A DNA stretch of 53,488 nucleotides from Streptomyces sp. ISL-100 (GTDB lineage Bacteria; Actinomycetota; Actinomycetes; Streptomycetales; Streptomycetaceae): positions 1 to 53,488 of the forward strand of contig NZ_JAGGOK010000080.1 of the NCBI RefSeq assembly GCF_018614615.1, read 5' to 3'. Of the stretch, positions 42,397 through 50,342 are shown in pieces. A model generated the notes under the pieces. That model was not told where the DNA came from. It saw only the letters and a list, made by a program, of their open reading frames with translations, and ran no database searches. The number at the start of each line of letters is the position of its first letter. Positions within the stretch are counted from its first letter, which is position 1. The translations under genes and the position numbers were made by a program.

Positions 42397-43581
42397 TCAG
42401 GCGATCAGGCCCGTCACCGTGCCCGCGCCCACCGTGCGCCCGCCTTCCCGGATCGCGAAGCCGAGGCCCGGCTCCAGCGGCACCTCGCGGCCCAGCTCGA
42501 CGGTCACCGTGACCGTGTCGCCGGGGCGTGCGACAGCCGCTTCGCCGAGGTCGATGTCGCCGACGACATCCGCGGTACGGATGTAGAACTGTGGCCGGTA
42601 GCCACTCGTGACAGGCGTCGTACGCCCGCCCTCGCGCGCCGACAGGACGTACACCTGCGCGGTGAAGCGCCTGGTGGGGGTGACACTGCCCGGCGCCGCC
42701 ACCACATGCCCGCGGCGCACCGCGTCGCGCGGCACACCGCGCAGCAGCAGCGCGACGTTGTCCCCCGCCTCGGCGGACTCCATCGGCTTCCCGAAGGTCT
42801 CCAGACCGGTCACGACCGTTTCGGCCTCCGCGCCCAGCACCTCCACCCGGTCACCGACCCGGATCGTGCCGCGCTCGACGGCGCCGGTGACGACCGTGCC
42901 GCGGCCGGTGATGGTCAGCACGTTCTCCACGGGCATGAGGAACGGCGCGTCCCTGTAGCGCTCCGGAATCGGTACGTACGTGTCCACCGCGTCCAGCAGC
43001 GCCTCGATCGCCGCCGTCCACCGCGGGTCGCCCTCCAGCGCCCTGAGCCCGGAGACCCGCACGACCGGCACGGCGTCGCCGCCGTACCCGTGCGCGGACA
43101 GCAGGTCGCGCACCTCGAGCTCGACGAGGTCGGCCAGCACAGCGTCCTCTCCGTCGTCGACGGCGTCGGCCTTGTTGAGGGCGACGACGATGTGGTCGAC
43201 GCCGACCTGGCGGGCGAGCAGGACGTGTTCGGCGGTCTGCGGCATGATCCCGTCGAGCGCGGACACGACGAGGATCGCCCCGTCGAGCTGCGCGGCTCCG
43301 GTGACCATGTTCTTCACGTAGTCGGCGTGGCCGGGCATGTCGACATGCGCGTAGTGCCGGGTGTCGGTCTCGTACTCGACGTGCGCGATGTTGATGGTGA
43401 TACCGCGCAGCGCCTCCTCGGGGGCCCGGTCGATCCGGTCGAACGGCACGAAGGTACCGGTCCCGCGCTCGCTCAGGACCTTGGTGATGGCGGCGGTCAG
43501 GGTGGTCTTGCCGTGGTCGACGTGGCCCATGGTGCCGATGTTCAGGTGCGGCTTGGTGCGTACGTATGCCGTCTTGGGCAT
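42397..43581 (-). CDS. tuf3: Divergent elongation factor Tu (Tuf3 type)
   Basis: 394 aa. All G motifs are present: GHVDHGKT (19-26), the switch I region GITINIAHVEYET, DMPGHAD (DCPGHAD in ordinary EF-Tu), NKAD and SGL (for SAL). Domains II and III are complete, ending REGGRTVGAGTVTGLIA. The many substitutions at normally invariant places (DMPG, DGIMPQTAEH, SGL) show it is not the housekeeping tuf1. Streptomyces coelicolor has a similar second-copy factor, Tuf3, expressed under stress. It stands alone, without fus or rps genes. It carries aminoacyl-tRNA to the ribosome in the GTP form. Confidence 0.92.
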   Translation of the reverse strand: MPKTAYVRTKPHLNIGTMGHVDHGKTTLTAAITKVLSERGTGTFVPFDRIDRAPEEALRGITINIAHVEYETDTRHYAHVDMPGHADYVKNMVTGAAQLDGAILVVSALDGIMPQTAEHVLLARQVGVDHIVVALNKADAVDDGEDAVLADLVELEVRDLLSAHGYGGDAVPVVRVSGLRALEGDPRWTAAIEALLDAVDTYVPIPERYRDAPFLMPVENVLTITGRGTVVTGAVERGTIRVGDRVEVLGAEAETVVTGLETFGKPMESAEAGDNVALLLRGVPRDAVRRGHVVAAPGSVTPTRRFTAQVYVLSAREGGRTTPVTSGYRPQFYIRTADVVGDIDLGEAAVARPGDTVTVTVELGREVPLEPGLGFAIREGGRTVGAGTVTGLIA

Positions 43582-43673
43582 GGTGATCTTCCCTCGGAAG
43601 GTCGAAGCGTGATGGGGACCCCTGGCCTTGCCGACCCTCCCCCTGTGGGGTCCGCCGGACGATCCGGGAAGGG

Positions 43674-43817
43674 TCAGCTTCGGGCGCCGCCGAGGGGCGC
43701 TGCGGCAGCCGCGACAGCGACTGCGGCTGCGACTGCGGTTGTGGCGAGGGCCGACGCGGCAGCCTTCGGCGCGGCCGCGACTGCGGTCCGCGCTGCGAGG
43801 AAGGCGTGCCTGGACAT
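43674..43817 (-). CDS. Ala/Val-rich small protein, 47 aa
   Basis: Begins MSRHAFLAARTAVAAAPKAA and is made almost only of Ala, Val, Thr and Leu, with a basic start and a GGARS end. ATG 43817 has GAGG 8 nt upstream. It is read in the same direction as tuf3, whose start is 93 nt beyond its stop. The DNA under it is built of repeated CTGCGACTGCGG-like words, so slippage could change its length. It could be a small membrane-active or leader peptide. No known family. Confidence 0.55.
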   Translation of the reverse strand: MSRHAFLAARTAVAAAPKAAASALATTAVAAAVAVAAAAAPLGGARS

Positions 43818-43941
43818 GCGTTGATCCTCGCCGACAGACACCCGCGCGTCGAACGATTTATCCGCGACGCGTCGGCCGCGCGACCGCTTCGTGCGGTGCG
43901 CGTTACGGCGATCACATGCGCATGTCGGTTAGTCTCCCCGG

Positions 43942-44649
43942 ATGCTCGACACCGCCGCCCCGCCCGCGCCCGCCGGGTTCACCGTCCGCTGCACCAGGAC
44001 GCTGCTCTCCCCGTGGTCGCGGCTGTCGCTACTGGTGTTGATGCTCGCGGCAGCGGTGACGACAGTGCTGGTCTTCGAGCCGCAGCGGCTGCTGAGCGCG
44101 GGCTGGCCGCCGCAGCTGAGCGGCGCGGCGGCCGTGGTGCTCTTCGGTGTCGCGTACGGGCTGTGCACGGCGGCGTTCGTACCGCGCCCGATCCTCAACC
44201 TGGCGGCGGGCGCGCTCTTCGGCTCCCAGGCGGGGCTCGTGGCCGCCGTCGCCGGAACGGTCGTCGGCGCGGGAATCTCCTTCGGCCTCGGCCGGACACT
44301 GGGCCAGGATGCACTGCGTCCCCTGCTGCGGGGGCGGGCGCTGCTCGCGGCTGACGGTCAGCTGAGCCGGCACGGATTCCGCACGATGCTCGCGATCCGG
44401 CTGTTTCCTGGGGTGCCGTTCGCCGCAGCTAACTACTGCGCCGCTGTTTCCCGCATGGGGTGGCTTCCCTTCCTCCTGGCCACGGGGATCGGTTCGATCC
44501 CGAATACGGCGGCGTACGTCATCGCGGGAAGCAGCGCCTCGTCCCCGACCTCGCCCGCGTTCCTGATCGCGATGGGCTTCATCGCGCTGTCGGGTCTCGC
44601 CGCGGCGGTGGTCGCCTGGCGCAAGCGCCACCGCCTGCGCGGCAAGTAG
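43942..44649 (+). CDS. TVP38/TMEM64-family membrane protein
   Basis: 235 aa. About five hydrophobic segments; the SNARE-associated/DedA superfamily core is VPRPILNLAAGALFGSQAGL, GAGISFGLGRTLG and AIRLFPGVPFAAANYCAAVS. DedA-superfamily proteins transport polyprenyl phosphate or other lipids across the membrane. A basic C-terminal tail (WRKRHRLRGK) faces the cytoplasm. It lies 230 nt upstream of uppP on the same strand, and a link through undecaprenyl phosphate recycling is suggestive. Confidence 0.9.
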   Translation: MLDTAAPPAPAGFTVRCTRTLLSPWSRLSLLVLMLAAAVTTVLVFEPQRLLSAGWPPQLSGAAAVVLFGVAYGLCTAAFVPRPILNLAAGALFGSQAGLVAAVAGTVVGAGISFGLGRTLGQDALRPLLRGRALLAADGQLSRHGFRTMLAIRLFPGVPFAAANYCAAVSRMGWLPFLLATGIGSIPNTAAYVIAGSSASSPTSPAFLIAMGFIALSGLAAAVVAWRKRHRLRGK

Positions 44650-44879
44650 GTGGTCATGGCGCCACCTGCGGCGACCAGGTCGAACACGACGCCCTGACCC
44701 CGCACGTCCGCGCGCCCGGCCGACCACCCACGGGCCCGCTCTCCGCCTGATCGGGTACGCAGTCGGGGGCTTCCCGCAGCGCCGACATCTTCGGGCGATA
44801 CGCTGCGCACCAACTGACCTTGACTGCACCTGCACGCTGCACGCCGCTGCACAAATACATCCGGGACGGCATTAGCCCC

Positions 44880-45755
44880 ATGAGTTGGTTCGAATCATTC
44901 ATCCTCGGACTCGTCCAGGGGCTCACCGAGTTTCTGCCGATCTCGTCGAGCGCACATCTGCGGCTCACAGCGGCCTTCGCCGGCTGGCACGACCCGGGGG
45001 CGGCCTTCACCGCGATCACCCAGATCGGCACCGAGGCGGCCGTCCTCATCTACTTCCGCAAGGACATCGCCCGGATCATCTCCGCATGGTGCAAGTCTCT
45101 CGTCGACAAGTCGATGCGCGGCGACCACGACGCCCAGATGGGCTGGCTCGTCATCGTCGGGTCCATCCCCATCGGCGTACTCGGCGTCACCTTCAAGGAC
45201 CAGATCGAGGGCCCGTTCCGCGACCTGCGGCTGATCGCCACCACCCTGATCGTCATGGGCATCGTCCTCGGTATCGCCGACCGCCTCGCGGCCCGTGACG
45301 AGGCCGGCGGCAAGCACCGCGCGATCCGGGAGCGCAAGACGCTCAAGGAACTCGGCGTACGGGACGGCCTGATCTTCGGCGTCTGCCAGGCCATGGCCCT
45401 GATCCCCGGCGTCTCGCGCTCCGGCGCGACGATCAGCGGCGGACTGCTGATGGGCTACACCCGCGAGGCGGCGGCGCGCTATTCGTTCCTGCTCGCCATC
45501 CCCGCGGTGCTGGCGTCCGGCGTCTTCGAGCTCAAGGACGCGAGCGAGGGCGGCCATGTGTCGTGGGGGCCGACGATCTTCGCGACGATCATCGCTTTCG
45601 TTGTCGGTTATGCCGTTATCGCATGGTTCATGAAGTTCATTACGACCAAGAGCTTCATGCCGTTCGTGATCTACCGGATCATCCTCGGCATCGCGCTGTT
45701 CATCCTGGTCGGTACTGACACGCTGAGCCCGCACGCGGGCGAGTCGGCGGGCTGA
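44880..45755 (+). CDS. uppP: Undecaprenyl-diphosphatase
   Basis: 291 aa, multi-pass (about eight segments). Signature motifs EFLPISSSAHLRLTAAF (Glu-rich catalytic motif region) and ALIPGVSRSGATISGGLLMG are intact. It removes a phosphate from undecaprenyl diphosphate on the outer membrane face so that the carrier can return for cell-wall synthesis, and gives bacitracin tolerance. ATG 44880 starts MSWFESFILGLVQGLTEF, the canonical N-terminus. The 230-nt upstream region is not coding. Convergent with the pentapeptide-repeat gene. Confidence 0.95.
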   Translation: MSWFESFILGLVQGLTEFLPISSSAHLRLTAAFAGWHDPGAAFTAITQIGTEAAVLIYFRKDIARIISAWCKSLVDKSMRGDHDAQMGWLVIVGSIPIGVLGVTFKDQIEGPFRDLRLIATTLIVMGIVLGIADRLAARDEAGGKHRAIRERKTLKELGVRDGLIFGVCQAMALIPGVSRSGATISGGLLMGYTREAAARYSFLLAIPAVLASGVFELKDASEGGHVSWGPTIFATIIAFVVGYAVIAWFMKFITTKSFMPFVIYRIILGIALFILVGTDTLSPHAGESAG

Positions 45756-45774
45756 ACCTCGGGGCTGAAAGAGC

Positions 45775-46656
45775 TCACCAGTGCGAAGGGCGCGTCAGCG
45801 CGGGCGGGAGCCTGGTGCCGGCGTCGCCCTTCGCCGCGTTCAGCTGCGACTGGGTGAGGAAGAAGCTCCCCGCGAGGTCCGCGCCCGACAGGTCGGCGTC
45901 GCGGAAGTCCGCCCCTATCAGGTCGGCCACCCTCAGGTCGGCGCCCCTGAGGTCGGCGCCGATGAGGTAGGCGCCTCTGAGGTCGGCGCCGTGAAGGTCG
46001 GCGCCCTTGAGGTTGGCGCCGATGAGGTCGGCGCCCCTGCGGTCCTTCTTCTTGCCGCCCTTCTTGCCCTTGCCGCCCTTCGCACCCTCGGCGCCCTTCG
46101 TGACACCGGCTCGCACGAGTTCGCTCGTACGCAGAAAGAGCGCGTTGACGTCCTGCCGGTGTGCTGCCACATCCAGGGCCAGGAGCTCGTCCGGACTGCC
46201 CTGCGCGAGGCGCTCGATCCTGGTCAGCGCGCCGCGCAGGTCACCGTGGAGGGCGCGGGCCCGCTCCAGCTCCAGCGCCTCGGTCAGGTACCAGAGCAAC
46301 TCGTGGAGCTGCCGCACGACGGGGAGCAGCGCGAACATCTGCCGCGAGGTGTCGGGGGCCTGGCGCCAGTCCTGTCCGGCGTACGTGACCTGGGAGATCT
46401 GCTGCCCCGCGCCGAAGCAGTCGTACACCGTGCAGCCCTGGAAGCCCTGAGGCCTCAGGCGCTGGTGGATACCGCAGCGGAAGTCCGCCTGGAGGTTGGG
46501 GCAGGGCTGCCCGGCGTCCTTGTCCATCGCGAAGTCGGCGGAGGCCGTGAAGGCCAGTGCGACACAACACAGTCCGAAGCAGTTCGTACAGTCCGCTCGC
46601 AGTTCGAGGGCGCCTCGGCCGGGGTCGGATTCCGCATAAACGCGCTGCTCGGACAA
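45775..46656 (-). CDS. Pentapeptide-repeat protein with N-terminal Cys cluster
   Basis: 293 aa. The N-terminal ~75 residues carry CTNCFGLCC, then CPNL, CGIHQRL and CTVYDCFG, the pattern of YkgJ-like zinc or iron-sulfur proteins. A helical middle region and a Gly/Lys-rich linker follow (GAKGGKGKKGGKKKDRRGAD). The C-terminus is about ten A(D/N)LxGAD(L/F) pentapeptide repeats forming a right-handed helix. Start at TTG 46656 with GGAG 10 nt upstream; no ATG gives a sensible N-terminus. Pentapeptide-repeat proteins can mimic DNA and block gyrase, but that is not implied here. Confidence 0.85.
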   Translation of the reverse strand: MSEQRVYAESDPGRGALELRADCTNCFGLCCVALAFTASADFAMDKDAGQPCPNLQADFRCGIHQRLRPQGFQGCTVYDCFGAGQQISQVTYAGQDWRQAPDTSRQMFALLPVVRQLHELLWYLTEALELERARALHGDLRGALTRIERLAQGSPDELLALDVAAHRQDVNALFLRTSELVRAGVTKGAEGAKGGKGKKGGKKKDRRGADLIGANLKGADLHGADLRGAYLIGADLRGADLRVADLIGADFRDADLSGADLAGSFFLTQSQLNAAKGDAGTRLPPALTRPSHW

Positions 46657-46779
46657 GGTGCGTGATCTCCTGGTGCGTGTCCGGGCACCGCCGCTCGGCG
46701 CCCGGTGATCAACCTTAGTGCGAGGAAAGCCACTGCCGTTCTGGTGCTCACTGTCAGTGCCTGGACGTAGTCTTATCGC

Positions 46780-46953
46780 ATGTACCGCTCTCCCCCGCCG
46801 GTTGGTTCCGTGCGGCCCCTGACTGAGGCGAATGAGGCTATTCGCGCTCTGGTCGAGTCGCGCGCGGACGAGGCATGGCCTGCGGACGAGTACGAAGTCC
46901 TGCTTCTGCGGTGGGCCGCGGCCGTGCGCGGAGAGGTCGCCGAAGCGGCCTAG
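46780..46953 (+). CDS. Small conserved-type protein, 57 aa
   Basis: Begins MYRSPPPVGSVRPLTEANEA and continues as amphipathic helices rich in Ala, Glu and Arg, ending RWAAAVRGEVAEAA. No ribosome-binding site is visible: the 12 nt before ATG read TAGTCTTATCGC, and a -10-like TAGTCT places transcription almost at the ATG, so the message may be leaderless. Function unknown. The 283 nt after it (46954-47236) hold no gene. Confidence 0.65.
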   Translation: MYRSPPPVGSVRPLTEANEAIRALVESRADEAWPADEYEVLLLRWAAAVRGEVAEAA

Positions 46954-47236
46954 AAGGCCGATGAAGATCTTGAAATCGCGCCCGGCTTGCACCGGTTCAG
47001 CCCGATTGACATTTACCGGCAATCCGGGGTGAGTCGGGCGGTCCGAGCAAGATCTTCAGGAGTCTTCTAGGCCCTGTCGTCAAACGCCCGCCGGCCCCGA
47101 GGGGCACTCGCGGGTCTCCACTCGGCCGTCGTACCGCGCTCACAGCACCATCACCCCTGACGTCACACAGCGTGACCCTTACCTCCGGGCATGCACGGCT
47201 CTTGGCTGGGGACGCTCACTGCCGGAGACTGAGCCG

Positions 47237-47737
47237 ATGACGCAGCGTGTAGAGCTCGCGACCGTGATGGACAGACTGGCCATCGACGCAGTGATCACCG
47301 GGTACGCGGTGGCCGTGGACGACGCCAACTGGCTCGAATACCGCGCCCTGTTCACCCCCGACGGCCGGGCCGACTACCGTACGGCCGGCGGCATCGAGGG
47401 ACCGGCCGCCGAAGTCGCGGTCTGGCTGATGGAGACGATGCGGCTCTTTCCCGTACGCCAGCACCTCATTGTCAACCGGCGTCTGCGACTTGAAGATCTC
47501 AACGGCGACACCGGGGACCGGGCGGAGCTCCAGGCCGACTACGTGAACCCCATGCGGCTCGAAACCGCGCCCGCCGCCCGCAAGGACGACGGCTCCGGTC
47601 CGTCGACCGAACCCAACTTCATGTCCGGCGGACGCTACGCGTTCAGTCTGCTGCGCACGGAGGGCGGCTGGCGGCTGCGCTCCGTGGTCGTACGGGAGAA
47701 GTGGCGGCGTACGACGGGATCACTCGACGCCCGCTGA
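47237..47737 (+). CDS. SnoaL/NTF2-like protein
   Basis: 166 aa, one cone-shaped NTF2-like domain: VMDRLAIDAVITGYAVAVDD, YRALFTPDGRADYRTAGGIE, FPVRQHLIVNRRLRLED and SGGRYAFSLLRTEGGWRLRS. Relatives are polyketide cyclases, dehydratases or non-enzymatic ligand binders. The His and Asp at the pocket mouth (RQH, TPDGRADY) allow an enzymatic role. ATG 47237 lies 13 nt after GCCGGAG. Lnt follows 118 nt downstream. Confidence 0.85.
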   Translation: MTQRVELATVMDRLAIDAVITGYAVAVDDANWLEYRALFTPDGRADYRTAGGIEGPAAEVAVWLMETMRLFPVRQHLIVNRRLRLEDLNGDTGDRAELQADYVNPMRLETAPAARKDDGSGPSTEPNFMSGGRYAFSLLRTEGGWRLRSVVVREKWRRTTGSLDAR

Positions 47738-47855
47738 CGTGCGGGGCGCGCGAGACGGGCTCCACTGTCCGCGATCGGCGCGCTACCCCACACTGGGGGC
47801 AGGGACTGCTCCGGGACTCCTCACGGAGCTGAGCGGCAGGACGAGGAGGCGCCGC

Positions 47856-49502
47856 ATGCGGATTCGGGCCGGCCGGTGGGAGTGGCCGTCGTCGCCCTGG
47901 TGGCGCGGCGCCACCGCGGTGGCGCTGGGCGCGCTGCCCGCGCTCGCCTTCCCCGCACCCTCCCTCTGGTGGTTCGCGTACGTCGCCCTCGTGCCGTGGA
48001 TGCTGCTCATCCGCTCCGCGCCGACGGGTCGGCGGGCGGCGCTGGACGGCTGGCTCGGCGGCACCGGGTTCATGATCGCCGCGCACCACTGGCTGATGCC
48101 GAGCCTGCATGTGTTCATCGTGGTGCTGGCCGCGCTGCTCGCGCTGCTGTGGCTGCCCTGGGGCTGGCTGGTCCGGTCGATGCTGGGCGGGACGACTCGG
48201 GGCGCAACGACACTGGGTGGGACGACGCCGGGCAGGACCGGGACACCGTCGGCCCGCCGCGCGACGGCCGCGCTCGTCGTCGTCCCCTCCGGCTGGCTGA
48301 TGGCCGAACTGGTCAGGTCCTGGGAGGGATTGGGCGGCCCATGGGGGCTGCTCGGTTCGAGCCAGTGGGAGGTCGCCCCCGCGCTGCGGCTGGCCTCGGT
48401 CGGCGGTGTGTGGCTGGTGAGCCTGCTGGTGGTCGCGGTCAACACCGCCGTCGTCGTACTGCTGACCGTGCCCTCGGCCCGTACACCCGTCGTGGCCGGC
48501 CTGACGGTCTGCGCGGTCGCGGCGGGCGCTGTGTGGGCGTGGGCGCCGCGTCCCGAGCAGTCGGGCCGGGTGCGGGTCGCGGTCGTACAGCCCGGTGTCG
48601 TCAGCGGCGGGGACCGCCCCGAACAGCGCTTCGCGCGCGGCGAGGCGCTGACCCGCGACCTGGCGGGACAGGATCTCGATCTGGTGGTCTGGGGCGAGAG
48701 CAGCGTCGGCGCGGACTTGACCGAACGACCCGATCTGGCCGCCAGGCTCGCCGCCCTCTCCCGGCTGGTTGACGCGCAAGTGCTGGTCAATGTCGACGCG
48801 CGGCGCCCGGACCGGCCCGGCATCTTCAAGAGCTCGGTGCTGGTCGGCCCGGAGGGCGTCACGGGCGAGCGCTACGACAAGATGCGCCTGGTCCCCTTCG
48901 GCGAGTACGTCCCGGCGCGTTCCGTGCTCGGCTGGGCGACCTCGGTGGGCAAAGCCGCCGACGAGGACCGCAGGCGCGGCACGAACCCCGTGGTGATGGC
49001 GCTGCCCGGCGACGGCGCCACCGGTGGGCTGCGCGTCGGTCCTCTGGTGTGCTTCGAGTCGGCGTTCCCCGACATGAGCAGGGAGCTGACCCGTGGCGGC
49101 GCGCAGGTGCTCGTCACCCAGTCGGCCACGTCGACCTTCCAGAACAGCTGGGCCCCCGAGCAGCATGCCTCCCTCGCGGCGCTGCGGGCCGCCGAGAACG
49201 GACGCCCGGTGGTGCACGCGACGCTCACCGGCGTCAGCTCGGTGTTCGGCCCCGGCGGCAAGCGCGTCGGCTCGCCCCTGGGGACGGACGCGAGCACGTC
49301 CGCGGTGTACGACATCAAGCTGGCGGAGGGCACGACGGCGTACGTCAAGGCAGGCGACTGGCCCGTCTACGGCGCGCTCGCCGTACTGGCTCTGCTGGGC
49401 GCGGCCGAGGGCGTACGGACTCTCAGGCGGCCTGTTGCTCCTCGGCCGCCCGGACCACCCGCTCGCACAGCTCGTGCGTCAGCAGCGCGTCCTGGGCGCT
49501 GA
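47856..49502 (+). CDS. lnt: Apolipoprotein N-acyltransferase
   Basis: 548 aa. An N-terminal membrane domain of about six segments is followed by the nitrilase domain with the catalytic triad: Glu in VVWGESSVG, Lys in YDKMRLVPFGEYVP and Cys in LVCFESAFPDMS. A last TM helix precedes a Pro/Ala/Arg-rich tail of about 25 residues. It adds a third acyl chain to the N-terminal Cys of lipoproteins. ATG 47856 has GAGGAGG upstream. Its last 80 nt overlap the opposing oxidoreductase gene. Confidence 0.92.
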   Translation: MRIRAGRWEWPSSPWWRGATAVALGALPALAFPAPSLWWFAYVALVPWMLLIRSAPTGRRAALDGWLGGTGFMIAAHHWLMPSLHVFIVVLAALLALLWLPWGWLVRSMLGGTTRGATTLGGTTPGRTGTPSARRATAALVVVPSGWLMAELVRSWEGLGGPWGLLGSSQWEVAPALRLASVGGVWLVSLLVVAVNTAVVVLLTVPSARTPVVAGLTVCAVAAGAVWAWAPRPEQSGRVRVAVVQPGVVSGGDRPEQRFARGEALTRDLAGQDLDLVVWGESSVGADLTERPDLAARLAALSRLVDAQVLVNVDARRPDRPGIFKSSVLVGPEGVTGERYDKMRLVPFGEYVPARSVLGWATSVGKAADEDRRRGTNPVVMALPGDGATGGLRVGPLVCFESAFPDMSRELTRGGAQVLVTQSATSTFQNSWAPEQHASLAALRAAENGRPVVHATLTGVSSVFGPGGKRVGSPLGTDASTSAVYDIKLAEGTTAYVKAGDWPVYGALAVLALLGAAEGVRTLRRPVAPRPPGPPARTARASAARPGR

Positions 49503-50331
49503 GCAGCTTTCCGGCCCGTACGGCGTCGAGGAACGAATCGACCGACTGCTCGATGCCGCGCTGGTGCGCGACCGGCACCCAGTCGCCGCGTCGGCGCACG
49601 GTCGGCTGCCCCTTGTGGTCGATGACCTCCGCGAGGTTGATGATCTGGCGCTTGGTGTTCTGGCCGGAGACTTCGAGGATTTCCTCGGTGGAGCCGTTCA
49701 TCCGGTTCATGGTGCCGATCGCGGTGAACCCGTCGCCGGAGAGCTGGAGGACGACGTGGTGGATCAGGCCCCCGACGACCCTGGCCCGTACGTCGATGTG
49801 GTCGACCGTGCCGGGGACCAGGAAGCGCAGGGTGTCGACGACGTGGATGAAGTCGTCGAGGACGAGGCTGCGCGGGTCCTCGGGCAGGCCGACGCGGTTC
49901 TTCTGCATGATGATCAGGTCGCGCGGGTGCTCGGCGCACTGCGCGTACCCGGGGGCGAGACGGCGGTTGAAGCCGACGGCGAGGCTGACGCCGCGCTCGT
50001 CCGCGAGCCTCACGAGCCGCTCGGACTCCGCGAGTTCGTACGCGAGCGGCTTGTCGACGTACGTCGGTACGCCCGCTTCCAGGAGCCGGGTCACGATCTC
50101 GGGGTGCACGGCGGTGGGCGCGTGCACGAAAGCGGCGTCCAGGCCCTGGGCGAGCAGCGCGTCGAGGCTCGTGTGGCACTGCGCGCCGGGGATGCGGTAG
50201 GTCGCGGCGACCCGCGCGAGGGTGGCGGGCGTCCGGGTCTGCAGGTGCGGTTCGAGCCCCGGGCGGGTCGTCAGTACGGGCAGATATGCCTTCTGCGCGA
50301 TGTCTCCGAGCCCGATGACGCCGACCTTCAC
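49423..50331 (-). CDS. Gfo/Idh/MocA-family oxidoreductase
   Basis: 302 aa. N-terminal NAD(P)-binding GVIGLGDIAQKAYLPVLTTR, then the substrate-domain motif VDKPLAYELAESERLVRLA (Lys of the EKP-like motif). The C-terminal part is beta-rich with DDFIHVVDTLRFL and NRMNGSTEEILEVSG. Likely a sugar or inositol dehydrogenase; substrate unknown. GTG 50331 has GGGAGG upstream. It is transcribed in the same direction as the FAD monooxygenase 12 nt before it, so the two are probably one operon. Confidence 0.9.
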   Translation of the reverse strand: MKVGVIGLGDIAQKAYLPVLTTRPGLEPHLQTRTPATLARVAATYRIPGAQCHTSLDALLAQGLDAAFVHAPTAVHPEIVTRLLEAGVPTYVDKPLAYELAESERLVRLADERGVSLAVGFNRRLAPGYAQCAEHPRDLIIMQKNRVGLPEDPRSLVLDDFIHVVDTLRFLVPGTVDHIDVRARVVGGLIHHVVLQLSGDGFTAIGTMNRMNGSTEEILEVSGQNTKRQIINLAEVIDHKGQPTVRRRGDWVPVAHQRGIEQSVDSFLDAVRAGKLLSAQDALLTHELCERVVRAAEEQQAA

Positions 50332-50342
50332 AGGGGGCCTCC

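Noticed and set aside
42397..43581. Housekeeping tuf1
   Set aside because: Several normally invariant residues are changed and no str-operon genes (rpsL, rpsG, fusA) flank it.
47068..47084. Sequence resembling an insertion-sequence end (AGGCCCTGTCGTCAAA)
   Set aside because: No transposase, matching inverted end or target duplication was found nearby, so at most it is a solo remnant.
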